Source: JAKAVN01 sp963734845 (GTDB lineage Bacteria; Desulfobacterota; Binatia; Binatales; Binataceae). From it: DNA of 64,000 nt. The stretch covers positions 186,001-250,000 of the forward strand of contig CAVTIS010000012.1 in NCBI GenBank assembly GCA_963734845.1, written 5' to 3'. Position numbers and translations under genes: made by a program. Each line of letters begins with the position of its first letter. Position 1 is the first letter of the stretch. The notes under the pieces were generated by a model. That model saw nothing but the letters and a program-made list of their open reading frames with translations. It had not been told where the DNA came from and did not search any database. Below, piece by piece: positions 18,085 to 27,383 of this stretch.

Positions 18085-20631
18085 ATGGCCGAGGGGGATG
18101 ATAAAAAGCCCGCGCCGGCGCCACAGGAGCGGGCGCCAGAGCGCGCGCCCCCGCCGGTTGAACTGCGCGCCGAGGAGTTGCGCGGTCACTCTCCGCTTGG
18201 CCCCGATGAGTTGGTGACGGCGGCGCGCGACGGCGCTCACGAGTTGCTGGGCCAGCAGCGCGCGCTCGACGCGGTGCGCATGGCGATCGGTATCGGCGCG
18301 CCCGGCTACAATGTTTTCGTCAGCCGCGTCCGCTCACGGCGCGAGCGCGAATCGATCGTCCGCATCCTTGAGCAGCGTGCGGCGGCGATGCCGACGCCGG
18401 GCGATTGGGTTTACGTCAATAACTTCAAGAGTCCCGAGTCGCCCGCCGCGATCTACCTGCGCGGCGGCCAGGGCGCAGAGCTGCGCGACGGCATGCGCGA
18501 CCTTGTCGGCTTCCTCATCGAACAGCTGCCCAAGGCGTTTCGCCGCGAGGACTTCGACCAGGAGCGCAAGGCCCTGCGCGAGAAGTACAACCGCCGCGCC
18601 CAGGAACTATTCACCCAACTCGAGACCGCCGCGCGCCAGCGCAACTTCGCAGTCCAAGGCACACCCTCCGGCCAGGTCGTGTTCATCCCGCTCATCGGGG
18701 GCAAGGCGCCCGAGTCGCCCGAGGACCTCAATCGCAAGCTGCAGGAGCTTCCCGAGGCGGAGCGCGAGCGGCTGGGCAAGGAGCAGGGAGAACTCGCCGA
18801 CCTGTTCGCGACCATGACGATGCATCAGCAGGAGCTGATGCGCGAGCTGATCGGGGAGATCCGCCAGATCGAACGCACCTTCGCCGCGCGTCTTATCGCA
18901 CCCGCCATCGCCGCGCTCAAGGCGCGTTTCGACAGCGCGGCGGTGACGGCCTATCTCGACCACGTTGGCGAACACATGCTCGACCATCTCGATCGCTTTC
19001 GCGAAGCCGCAGAGCCCGTTCCCGACGGCGCGCCGCGTGCGGCGGTGGCGCAGCGTCCCGACAGCGCCGACGAGACGCGGTTCTTCGAGTACCAGGTCAA
19101 CGTGGTGGTCGATAACTCCGGGCGCAGCGGTGCTCCCGTAATCGCCGAGGACGCGCCGACCTATCGCAACCTGTTCGGCACCATCGAGCGCTGGGTCGAT
19201 CCGACCGGCCGCAGCGCAACCAATTTCACCCGCATCATCGGCGGCTCGCTGGTCAAGGCGCATGGCGGCTTTTTGCTCTTTGACCTGGACGACGCGATCG
19301 TCGAACCGGGCGTGTGGAAAACGCTCAAGCGCACACTCAAGACGGGCCGCATGACGCTGGAGACGCTCGAGCCGTTTCCGTTCTTCATGGTGAGCGGGCT
19401 CAAGCCCGAGCCGATCGAGGTGGCGACCAAGGTGATCGTCACCGGCAGCCCCTATCTCTACAACGTGCTGTATTTTTACGATCCCGAGTTCGCTGAGTTG
19501 TTCAAGGTCAAGGCCGAGCTGCGGCCGCTGGTTGACGCCGATGTGGAGGCCGCGCGCCACTATGCGGCTCGGGTGTTCGCGCTGGCGAAGACCGAGGAAC
19601 TACCCGACTTCGACGGCGGCGCGCTTGCGCGGATCGTGGAGTTCGGGATGCGCCAGGCGGGCGATCGCAAACGGCTGTCGAGCGTGATGGAGCCGATTGA
19701 CGACCTCGCGCGCGAGTCGGCGTATTACGCGCGCGCGGCGAACGACCAGCAGGTCAGTGCGCGCCACGTCGATCGCGCGCTCAACGAGCGCATCCTGCGG
19801 TTGAACTTCATCGAAGAGGAGATCCGCCGCCTGATCGCCGAAGGCACGATCATCGTTCATCTCGAGGGTCGCCAGGTCGGCCAGGTCAATGGGCTCGCCG
19901 TGCTCGACGCCGGCGGCTACAGCTTCGGCCGGCCCTCGCGCATCACCGCGACCGTCGCGCTGGGCCAGGCGGGCGTAATCAATATCGAACGCGAGGCGCG
20001 GCTGTCGGGGTCGACTCACGACAAGGGCATGATGATCCTCGGCGGCTTCTTCCGTCAGCGCTTCGCCCAGGAACTGCCCGCTGCAATGACCGCGAGCATC
20101 GCGTTCGAGCAGTCCTACTCCGGAATCGATGGTGATAGCGCCAGTTCGACCGAGATCTACGCGCTGCTTTCGGCGTTGAGCGGTGTGCCGTTGCGCCAGG
20201 ATCTGGCCGTCACCGGTTCGGTCGATCAGTACGGAACGGTGCAGGCGATCGGCGGCGCCAACGAGAAAATCGAAGGCTTCTATCGCGTATGCAAGGCGAT
20301 CGGCCTGAGCGGCACGCAGGGCGTGCTGCTGCCACGCGCCAACATCACCAACCTGATGCTCGACCCGGAGACAGTCGAGGCGGTCGCCAACGGCCGCTTC
20401 CACGTTTATCCTGTGGGCACGATCGACGAGGGAATAGAGATTCTGACCGGCGTGCGCGCAGGCACGCTGGAGGAGCCGGGCACCATCAATCATCTCGTGA
20501 GCGCCCGCCTGCGCCATATGTCGGACATCCTGCGCGAGCGCCGCCCGCCCGAGGAGAATCGCATCTTACAGGCCGGTCCGTCGCCAGCGCCAGAGCCGCC
20601 GCCACCGACGCCGCCGGTCCCGCCGCGCTGA
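18085..20631 (+). CDS. Lon-like serine protease with degenerate ATPase (LonC/YcbZ-type)
   Basis: An 848-residue protein with an AAA-like N-terminal part, a long helical insert (about residues 150-310), and a C-terminal Lon protease domain. The catalytic dyad is Ser685 (in GDSAS) and Lys728 (in GGANEKIEGF), with the 43-residue spacing of E. coli Lon. The Walker A region (residues 71-92, GAPGYNVFVSRVRSRRERES) lacks GxxGxGK(S/T). Loss of ATPase is known in the LonC subgroup, so this is probably an ATP-independent or weakly ATP-dependent protease. There is a Pro-rich tail after residue 825. The gene begins 23 bases after hsp20, with AGGGAG upstream of its ATG. Confidence 0.88.
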   Translation: MAEGDDKKPAPAPQERAPERAPPPVELRAEELRGHSPLGPDELVTAARDGAHELLGQQRALDAVRMAIGIGAPGYNVFVSRVRSRRERESIVRILEQRAAAMPTPGDWVYVNNFKSPESPAAIYLRGGQGAELRDGMRDLVGFLIEQLPKAFRREDFDQERKALREKYNRRAQELFTQLETAARQRNFAVQGTPSGQVVFIPLIGGKAPESPEDLNRKLQELPEAERERLGKEQGELADLFATMTMHQQELMRELIGEIRQIERTFAARLIAPAIAALKARFDSAAVTAYLDHVGEHMLDHLDRFREAAEPVPDGAPRAAVAQRPDSADETRFFEYQVNVVVDNSGRSGAPVIAEDAPTYRNLFGTIERWVDPTGRSATNFTRIIGGSLVKAHGGFLLFDLDDAIVEPGVWKTLKRTLKTGRMTLETLEPFPFFMVSGLKPEPIEVATKVIVTGSPYLYNVLYFYDPEFAELFKVKAELRPLVDADVEAARHYAARVFALAKTEELPDFDGGALARIVEFGMRQAGDRKRLSSVMEPIDDLARESAYYARAANDQQVSARHVDRALNERILRLNFIEEEIRRLIAEGTIIVHLEGRQVGQVNGLAVLDAGGYSFGRPSRITATVALGQAGVINIEREARLSGSTHDKGMMILGGFFRQRFAQELPAAMTASIAFEQSYSGIDGDSASSTEIYALLSALSGVPLRQDLAVTGSVDQYGTVQAIGGANEKIEGFYRVCKAIGLSGTQGVLLPRANITNLMLDPETVEAVANGRFHVYPVGTIDEGIEILTGVRAGTLEEPGTINHLVSARLRHMSDILRERRPPEENRILQAGPSPAPEPPPPTPPVPPR

Positions 20632-20682
20632 GCGCGAAACGATATCCACACCTTCCCGAGCCGAATTGCGGATTGCCTGAAG

Positions 20683-22086
20683 ATGCCGATCGACCTGCGC
20701 CTGGACGCCGACGAAGTCCCGCTACTCACCGACTTCTACCTGCTCACGATGGCCGCGGCGTACTTCGCCAGCGGCAACAACGATGCCGCCTGCTTCAGCA
20801 TGTTCACGCGCCGGATGCCGCCGCGTCGCGGATTTTTGGTCGCGGCGGGGCTGGAGCGGGTGCTCGAAGCGATCGAGCAGTTTCACTTCGCCCCGCCGAT
20901 GATCGAATATCTCGAAACACTGCGGCTGTTCACTCCCGAATTTTTGAACTTCCTCGGCGGACTGCGTTTCAGCGGCGAGGTGTGGGCGATGGCCGAGGGC
21001 ACTATTTTCTTCGCCACCGAGCCAATCCTGGAAATTCGCGCTCCGCTGATCGAGGCGCAACTGCTCGAGACGCTGGTGCTCAATCAGGCGGGTCTGGGTT
21101 CGCTCCTCGCGAGCAAGGCGGCGCGCAGCGTGGCCGCGGCCGGCGGCCGGCGGCTGGTTGATTTCGGATTGCGCCGCAGCCAGGGCGCCGACGCGGGCCT
21201 GGCCGCCGCGCGCTCGAGCTATCTTGCCGGTTTCGCCGGCACCTCCAACGTGCTGGCCGGGATGCGTTACGGGATTCCTCTGTACGGCACGATGGCGCAT
21301 AGCTACGTGATGGCGCACGAACGCGAGCGCGAGGCCTTCGACAGTTACGTTAAGGTTTTTCCGCGGCTTAGCACGTTGCTGGTCGACACCTACGACACGC
21401 TGCGCGGGGTTGAGAACGCGGCCACTGTGGCGCTGGAATTGCGCGAGAAAGGCGTCAAGCTCCAGGGCATCCGGCTGGACAGCGGCGACCTGCTGGAGCT
21501 GAGCAAACGCGCGCGCCGCCTGCTCGATCGACGTGGCCTCCCCGACGTGCCGATTTTCGCCAGCGGCAACCTCGACGAATACCGGATCGCCGAACTGGTC
21601 AAGTCCGGAGCGCCGATCGACGCCTTCGGCGTGGGCACTGCGATGGCGGTGAGCGCGGACGCGCCCGCGCTCGACGTGGCCTACAAGCTGGTCGAGTACC
21701 GTGGCGAGCCGCGCCTCAAGACCTCGACCGAAAAGGTCACACTACCCGGCAGCAAACAGGTTTTCCGCGCGCACAACGCCGCCGGCGGATTTTACGCCGA
21801 CATGGTGGGACTGTTCGAGGAGAGCTCGGACAACCTCCTGCGCGAGTTTCGTCCGGCACCCGCGTCGGTACATCCGATGCTCGAGCGGGTGTTCGCCGAC
21901 GGCCATCGAATCGGCGCGCGGCCACCGCTGAGCGAGGCGCGCGAGCGTTTCCTGGAATCTTTCACCCACCTCGAGCCGCGTTATAAAGACATCGACCGTC
22001 CCGACACCTACCCGGTGCGCCCGAGCGCCGCGCTCAATGCGCTTCTGATTAGCGAGAAGTTGCGCGCCGGACGCCGCCAGGGCTGA
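20683..22086 (+). CDS. pncB: Nicotinate phosphoribosyltransferase
   Basis: A 467-residue enzyme of NAD salvage, turning nicotinate, PRPP and ATP into nicotinate mononucleotide. The LLTDFYLLTMAAAYF opening, RLDSGDLLELSK (residues 264-275), FASGNLDEYRIAELVKSGAP, FGVGTAMAVS and the tail-region EKVTLPGSKQVFR are all family marks. The length fits the long bacterial form. It lies 51 bases after the Lon-like gene in the same direction. Confidence 0.93.
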   Translation: MPIDLRLDADEVPLLTDFYLLTMAAAYFASGNNDAACFSMFTRRMPPRRGFLVAAGLERVLEAIEQFHFAPPMIEYLETLRLFTPEFLNFLGGLRFSGEVWAMAEGTIFFATEPILEIRAPLIEAQLLETLVLNQAGLGSLLASKAARSVAAAGGRRLVDFGLRRSQGADAGLAAARSSYLAGFAGTSNVLAGMRYGIPLYGTMAHSYVMAHEREREAFDSYVKVFPRLSTLLVDTYDTLRGVENAATVALELREKGVKLQGIRLDSGDLLELSKRARRLLDRRGLPDVPIFASGNLDEYRIAELVKSGAPIDAFGVGTAMAVSADAPALDVAYKLVEYRGEPRLKTSTEKVTLPGSKQVFRAHNAAGGFYADMVGLFEESSDNLLREFRPAPASVHPMLERVFADGHRIGARPPLSEARERFLESFTHLEPRYKDIDRPDTYPVRPSAALNALLISEKLRAGRRQG

Positions 22087-22135
22087 GCACGATGGCCGAA
22101 CAGGACCGTCCCGACGTGCACACGCAGCGAACCGG

Positions 22136-23608
22136 ATGAGGCCAGGCGTGGCCGTCTTCGATCGGATCGCGGCATCGGGCGTCGGGCAGATGGCTATACG
22201 CTCCACGCGTTCGCCAAGGGCGCTCGCGCTGGGGCTGCTCGTGATCGCTCTGATGCTCGGCGCGATCCTGCGATTTCAGGGGTTGGGCGTGTCGGATCTT
22301 ACTGCCGACGAGGGCGCCTCGTGGGCGGCCGCTTCGACAGCCAGCGTGAGCGAGGTGGTGGCGATGGAGCATCAGCTCGATCCCGGCAAGCTGCCGCTTT
22401 ACGATCTCCTGTTGCACGGATGGATCCGCCTCTTCGGTGACAGCGTCACCGCGATGCGCGCGATGTCGGCCCTGCTGGGGACGATCGCGATAGTGCTGGT
22501 TTTCGCCACCGTGCGCGAGGTCTGCCGCTCGTTGGGCGGGCCATCGGGCGCCGCGATCGGCGATTTGGCGGGCAGCTTCGCCGCGCTCGCCTATGCGGTC
22601 AATTTCATGATGGTGACGTCGGATAGAACGGTGCGGATGTATCCGGTGGCGATGAGCGCGGAGCTGGCGCAGATTTTCTTCCTGGTTCGCGCCCAGCGCC
22701 GGGGCGGTTGGCTGAACTACGCCGGCACGGCGATTTTTACCGCGGCATTGATCGCGGCCAATTTTACTGCCTGCTTCCTCCTGCTGGCCGAGGGCCTGTG
22801 GCTTGGATGCCTGTTGGCGGCCAAGGCGTTGGGAGCGCGGACAGACGGCCTGGCGATCTTCCGCCCAGGCCTTGCGTTGGCCGCAGGAGTCGCGTTGTTG
22901 GGGCCACTGCTGCCCGGGGCGATCGTCTCTTCGCATCAGGCGGTGGCGACGGGCGCGATCGGCTGGATAAAGATCGGGCCGATCGCATGGCCTTACCTGG
23001 TGCTGTTGAATGCGGCCGGCGGACGCATCCTCTTCTGGAGCTTCGTGGCGGTGGCCGGCTTTGGAATTTGGCGGCATTGGCGCACGGCGCCGCTGGCAGC
23101 GGGCTTTTTCGCCATGTGGACGGCGGCGCCGATCATGGGCCTGGTGGCAGTGACCTACCTGATTCATCCGCTGGAGTTTCCGCGCTACGCGCTGATCGCG
23201 TTCGTCGGGATGTTCGCGCTGGCCGCTTTTGGCGCGGCGTCGCTGCGCCCCCGCGTCGTGCACCTCGCGCTGGCCGTAGCATTGATCGCCCTCTCACTGG
23301 GCCGCACCCATCATGCGATCAAACATCCTTACGAAGCCGCCTGGCGCCAGGCGACCGAGATCGCCGCCGGGCAGACCGCGCCGGACGAACCGATCGCGGT
23401 GTTCCCCGAGTATTGCAAAAATGTGGTGCGCTACTACCTCAGCCCCGAGCGTCGATCCGTCGTGCAAGGGGAGAATACGTGCGGGCCGCAGCGAATACTG
23501 ATTCTCAGTGGCCGCTATATCCTCGGCGCGGACCAGATCGCCGCCATGGAGAAGTGCTATCCGCGGGTCGTCAGGCGGCTGCTGCTGGTGGAGGTTCGCG
23601 CACGCTGA
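22136..23608 (+). CDS. PMT-like (GT39-type) membrane glycosyltransferase, copy 1
   Basis: A 490-residue polytopic membrane protein of the GT-C superfamily. After TM1 the first periplasmic loop holds DLTADEGASWAAAS, with the Asp-Glu pair typical of PMT-type enzymes. About ten further helices follow. It is a clear paralogue of the next gene: both share LDPGKLxLYDLxLHGWI and RTVRMYP, and both end with a VVRYYL-type segment. The ATG at 22136 is used; an ATG at 22190 would shorten the leader by 18 residues. Donor and acceptor are not known. Its stop overlaps the next start (TGATG). Confidence 0.78.
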   Translation: MRPGVAVFDRIAASGVGQMAIRSTRSPRALALGLLVIALMLGAILRFQGLGVSDLTADEGASWAAASTASVSEVVAMEHQLDPGKLPLYDLLLHGWIRLFGDSVTAMRAMSALLGTIAIVLVFATVREVCRSLGGPSGAAIGDLAGSFAALAYAVNFMMVTSDRTVRMYPVAMSAELAQIFFLVRAQRRGGWLNYAGTAIFTAALIAANFTACFLLLAEGLWLGCLLAAKALGARTDGLAIFRPGLALAAGVALLGPLLPGAIVSSHQAVATGAIGWIKIGPIAWPYLVLLNAAGGRILFWSFVAVAGFGIWRHWRTAPLAAGFFAMWTAAPIMGLVAVTYLIHPLEFPRYALIAFVGMFALAAFGAASLRPRVVHLALAVALIALSLGRTHHAIKHPYEAAWRQATEIAAGQTAPDEPIAVFPEYCKNVVRYYLSPERRSVVQGENTCGPQRILILSGRYILGADQIAAMEKCYPRVVRRLLLVEVRAR

Positions 23609-25032
23609 TGGGCCGCACGCCGGCGCTGGCGCTGCTCGTTCTTGCGCTGATGCTCGGCGCCGGCCTGCGCTTTTATCGCCTCGGGGCGGCCGAGCTCAGC
23701 GCCGACGAAGCCGCGTCATGGGCCGGCGCGGCCGCGCCCGATCTTCGCACGGTGATCGAACGAGAACGGTCGCTCGACCCGGGCAAGCTCGCGCTATACG
23801 ACCTCGCGTTGCACGGCTGGATCGCGCTTGGCGGCGACGGCGTGGGATCGATGCGCGCATTTTCGGCCGCGCTCGGCATTCTCACGATCATGCTGGTTTT
23901 TGCGGCGACGCGGGAGCTGATGCTCAGTCTGGGCGGCGCGGCGGAAATCCCGCAAGCTATGGGTGGCGCCGCCATCGCGGCCCTAATTGTCGCCGTCAAT
24001 CCTACGTTGATCGAGCAGGCGCGGACGGTCCGGATGTATCCGCTGACGCTGGTGCTCGAGCTTTTGCAAGTCGTCTGCTTCCTGCGGGCGGTATCTACTC
24101 GTGCCCGCGGTGCAGGCCGTATCGCGAGCCTCGCTGGCATCATGGTTTTCAGCGCGCTCGCAACCGCCTCCAATTTTACCGCTGCCCTGCTGATTGCCGC
24201 CGAAGTGATGTGGCTCGGTTGGGTGGCGGTGCGCAGGCGCATCGCCGCTCGCGCATGCGATATCGGCGAACTCCATCTGCTGCCACCGCTGCTGGCGCTG
24301 TGCGCCGGGATGGCGTTGCTGGCGCCGATGGCACCGACGACCGGCCGGGCATCGATCGCCGCCGTGCAGGCCGGCGTGCTCAACTGGTCTCATCTGCGGC
24401 CGCCGTGGTGGCCGTTTGAAATGCTGCGCGCTGCTTCGGGCAAAGTGCCGTTCATGCTCCTGCTGCCACTGGCGACGTATGGAGGATGGCGGATGAGTCG
24501 GGACGGCGGCGCAGCGTTTGGCTTCGTGTTGTGGTGGATGCTCGTGCCGATAGCGCTCGTTATGGCCATCTCGTATGCGTTCGCGCCGTTCGAGGAGATG
24601 CGCTACGTGATTGCGAGCGTGGCCGCATTTTTCATCCTGACGGGAATCGGGCTCGCAGCGATCGATGACGCGAGGTGGCGCTTAGGGTTGCTGGTGCTGG
24701 TCGTGGCGCTCTCGCTCGATCATGTGCGTCGCGATTTTAAAAAGCCGCATGATATTCAATGGCGCGAGGCTGCTGCGCTGGCGCTCGCGACAGCCCGAGC
24801 CAGCGGCGCAATCGTTGTGGTGCCTGGATATGCTGTGAACGTGGTGCGCTACTATCTGCCGGAGGAGCGGCGGCAGAGCGCCGAAGACACGGGCGGCCAA
24901 TGCGAAACGCGGGGCCGCGTGCTGATCCTGGGCAAGGATGATCTGCTTGCGCCCGTGCAACTCGCTGCACTGCGGAATTGCTATCCCCTGATGGTCGGGC
25001 GGTGGCGGCTCATTGAAGTCCGCAAGCACTGA
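23608..25032 (+). CDS. PMT-like (GT39-type) membrane glycosyltransferase, copy 2
   Basis: A 474-residue paralogue of the preceding protein, with ATG overlapping its stop codon by one base, so the pair is translationally coupled. The first-loop motif is ELSADEAASWAGAA, followed by LDPGKLALYDLALHGWI and QARTVRMYPLTLVLELL. About ten membrane helices and a short C-terminal soluble tail are visible. The two copies probably arose by tandem duplication. Two closely paired GT-C proteins could act as a heteromer or use different acceptors; nothing in the sequence decides this. Confidence 0.78.
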   Translation: MGRTPALALLVLALMLGAGLRFYRLGAAELSADEAASWAGAAAPDLRTVIERERSLDPGKLALYDLALHGWIALGGDGVGSMRAFSAALGILTIMLVFAATRELMLSLGGAAEIPQAMGGAAIAALIVAVNPTLIEQARTVRMYPLTLVLELLQVVCFLRAVSTRARGAGRIASLAGIMVFSALATASNFTAALLIAAEVMWLGWVAVRRRIAARACDIGELHLLPPLLALCAGMALLAPMAPTTGRASIAAVQAGVLNWSHLRPPWWPFEMLRAASGKVPFMLLLPLATYGGWRMSRDGGAAFGFVLWWMLVPIALVMAISYAFAPFEEMRYVIASVAAFFILTGIGLAAIDDARWRLGLLVLVVALSLDHVRRDFKKPHDIQWREAAALALATARASGAIVVVPGYAVNVVRYYLPEERRQSAEDTGGQCETRGRVLILGKDDLLAPVQLAALRNCYPLMVGRWRLIEVRKH

Positions 25033-25076
25033 ATGGCGCGTTGCGTTTTTCGCCGCGCACCTCGCAAGCGGCGGGG

Positions 25077-27383
25077 TTAGGGTCTCGATGGGGTTGGAGC
25101 CGCCGACAGGTTTGGTGGCGGCGCGGCGCCTGGAGCCTGAAGCTGAGCCGCGTGGGCTGCGCGCGCCAGCTGATCGACGTCAAATATCATCGTCATCAAT
25201 GCCGGAACGTTGCCTTGCGGCGGTGTAGCGGAGAGCTCGCGCGGGTAGGGAAAATAAATCGCGGCCGCATACGGGCGGTACTTCTCAATGATCGGCTTGA
25301 GCGCGGCGTACGAGCCGTGGACCCCGAGCGCGACGCGATGCGATCGCGCGGGCGCGAGCATCACGCCGTCGAGCATCAGGCCCGGCTTCTGCGCGCTGCG
25401 CATCAGAGGGCCACCGATCCAATTGGGCGGCAGCAGACCCGCCCGCTGGACGGCGAGTGGAGACAGGTCGGGAAGGCTGCGGCCACTGGCGACATAGCCG
25501 TAGGCCGCGGTGATCAGCGTATCGAAGCGGACGGCCGCCGCACGCGCCTGGAGCGCGACCGGCTGCTCGTCGGGCCATAGCGCCCGCACCTCCGCCGGCA
25601 GGCGGTAGAACGTGATACCGCCGACGCTTTGAGCCGCAACTCCGAGACCGCAGAGAATTGCGTTCCACACTTCGCGGTCGCGCGGCGCGATCGACCCGCG
25701 ATGCCAAATGCCGGGACCTGCGGCATGGCTAACCTCGATCGCATGGTCGCCCTCGCCGGCGAAGATCACCGCGCCGACGTCGTGGCTCTTGAGGAATGCC
25801 TTGAACTGGCCGCCCGCATCGGGAATCGGCGCAACGTCGTACAGCGCGCCAACTATCGGCCAGCGCTCGAACTCGGCGGGAATTGGCGGCGCAAATCCTG
25901 TGTACCCGCCCGCCATCCGGAAGCTGAACGCACAGAGCGCTTGCCACAGCATTCCGTCGCCCTCGAATCCGTACGGAAGGATGACCACTGTTTCGTCCGG
26001 CTCGAGATACTGGCCATAGAGCCCGGCGGAGAAGAACTCGGGCGTCGCCAGCGCCGTGGACCAGAACGGCGCGTCGAGGCAGGGCAGGAGAGAAAGCGCG
26101 ATCAGTGCTCCCGTGAGCCAGCGCAGGGCGACACGATTCGGCGCGGCGGGCGGCCTCGCACTCAACCACATCGCACACAGGATAGCGATCGCAAGGAACA
26201 TATAGACCGTCAGGCGCGCGGGCACGGCCTTGCCAATCAGCGGCAGCGCCGACACGGCCATCCAGGGCATCGGCACGATGAAGTGGCCGCCCACCTGCAT
26301 CCACGACCCCATCGAAAGCACACCGATCGCCGCGGCAAACAGAATCAGCAGCCGCACGGCTGGCTCGTGCCATCGCCGCCACACCATTGCGCCCGCGGCC
26401 ACCAGCGTCAGGCCGAGGTAGCCTTCGGTATCGTAGATTCCGGCGCGGAAATTCACCGAAATGGCGCGCATCGAATCAAGACTGCCAAGCGCGTTGGTCG
26501 GCACGGGCACCAGGAAATTGAGCAGATCGATCGAGCCGGTGTCGGTCGACCAGATCGCGCCGTGCGGAAAACCGTAGGCGAAGAGACAGTAGAAGTAAGG
26601 CGTGAGCAGGAGCATCGCGAGCGCGTAACTGAGCGCAATTGGCGCGATCAGAGCGCGCACGCGGTCGCGGTCGCTCCCGCCGGTCACGAAAAGCGCGATC
26701 ACAATCGCGATCGCGGCGCTCATCGTCATCGTGGCGAAGGTTTCGATGAAAATTAAGAATTGCGCACTGAGCATCAGCGCGAGCAGCACGATGAAGGTTG
26801 GCCGGCGCATGGTTCCGTCCAGCGCGCGCAGCGTCAGATAGAGCGCCAGCGGCAGCATCGGAACCAGGGCCAGATCGATATCGCCAAGCAGCTTGCAAAT
26901 CAGGTACGGAGAAAAGCCGAAGACGAAGCCGCCGACTAGCGCCGGCGCGAACTCGCGCACGATGTGCCGGCATAGTACATACGCGGCCCATCCGACGACC
27001 GCCGGACAAAGCAGGCAGAGGATGTTGTAGGCGGCGACCGCGCCCAGCGTATAGGTGACCGGAAGCATCAGCCACGCTGCGAGCGGGATGTTGGTCGTCC
27101 ATGCGAGGTTGAAGCCGGCCGGCGCCCAAACGGCATGCGTGAAAAACGGGTTGATACGGGCAGTCAGAGCGTGGGCCCACCAGGCCAGGAACCAGATGGA
27201 TTGCGGCGGGTCGGGGCCGTTTCCCATGTAGAAGGAAGACAGACCGCCGCCAAGCGCGCGGCCGAAAAAGAGTATCGAGAGCCCGAGGTAGATGATGAAA
27301 GCGGCGCCCCCGCTGCGCCATCCCGACCGGTCCGTCGCCGTCGCGCCCGGCGGCGTGCTCAACGCCATCTTGGGCGCGTTCAT
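25077..27383 (-). CDS. Large GT-C-like polytopic membrane protein, family member A
   Basis: A 768-residue protein with about 12 membrane helices and a C-terminal soluble, probably periplasmic, domain of some 280 residues. It shares with three neighbours the loop-1 pattern MGNGPDPPQSIWFLAWW, then NPFFTHAVWAPAGFNLAW, FGFSPYLICKLLGDIDL, and in the soluble part VVILPYGFEGDGMLWQAL and FRMAGGY. The conserved Asp in loop 1 resembles the catalytic Asp of GT-C glycosyltransferases and YfhO-like proteins. Function is unknown; a sugar- or lipid-transfer role at the cell surface is inferred. Its start overlaps the stop of member B by 4 bases. Confidence 0.75.
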   Translation of the reverse strand: MNAPKMALSTPPGATATDRSGWRSGGAAFIIYLGLSILFFGRALGGGLSSFYMGNGPDPPQSIWFLAWWAHALTARINPFFTHAVWAPAGFNLAWTTNIPLAAWLMLPVTYTLGAVAAYNILCLLCPAVVGWAAYVLCRHIVREFAPALVGGFVFGFSPYLICKLLGDIDLALVPMLPLALYLTLRALDGTMRRPTFIVLLALMLSAQFLIFIETFATMTMSAAIAIVIALFVTGGSDRDRVRALIAPIALSYALAMLLLTPYFYCLFAYGFPHGAIWSTDTGSIDLLNFLVPVPTNALGSLDSMRAISVNFRAGIYDTEGYLGLTLVAAGAMVWRRWHEPAVRLLILFAAAIGVLSMGSWMQVGGHFIVPMPWMAVSALPLIGKAVPARLTVYMFLAIAILCAMWLSARPPAAPNRVALRWLTGALIALSLLPCLDAPFWSTALATPEFFSAGLYGQYLEPDETVVILPYGFEGDGMLWQALCAFSFRMAGGYTGFAPPIPAEFERWPIVGALYDVAPIPDAGGQFKAFLKSHDVGAVIFAGEGDHAIEVSHAAGPGIWHRGSIAPRDREVWNAILCGLGVAAQSVGGITFYRLPAEVRALWPDEQPVALQARAAAVRFDTLITAAYGYVASGRSLPDLSPLAVQRAGLLPPNWIGGPLMRSAQKPGLMLDGVMLAPARSHRVALGVHGSYAALKPIIEKYRPYAAAIYFPYPRELSATPPQGNVPALMTMIFDVDQLARAAHAAQLQAPGAAPPPNLSAAPTPSRP

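Noticed and set aside
22708..23607. Long N-terminal extension of the second PMT-like protein
   Set aside because: It is the out-of-frame shadow of the first copy; family homology starts at the ATG at 23608.
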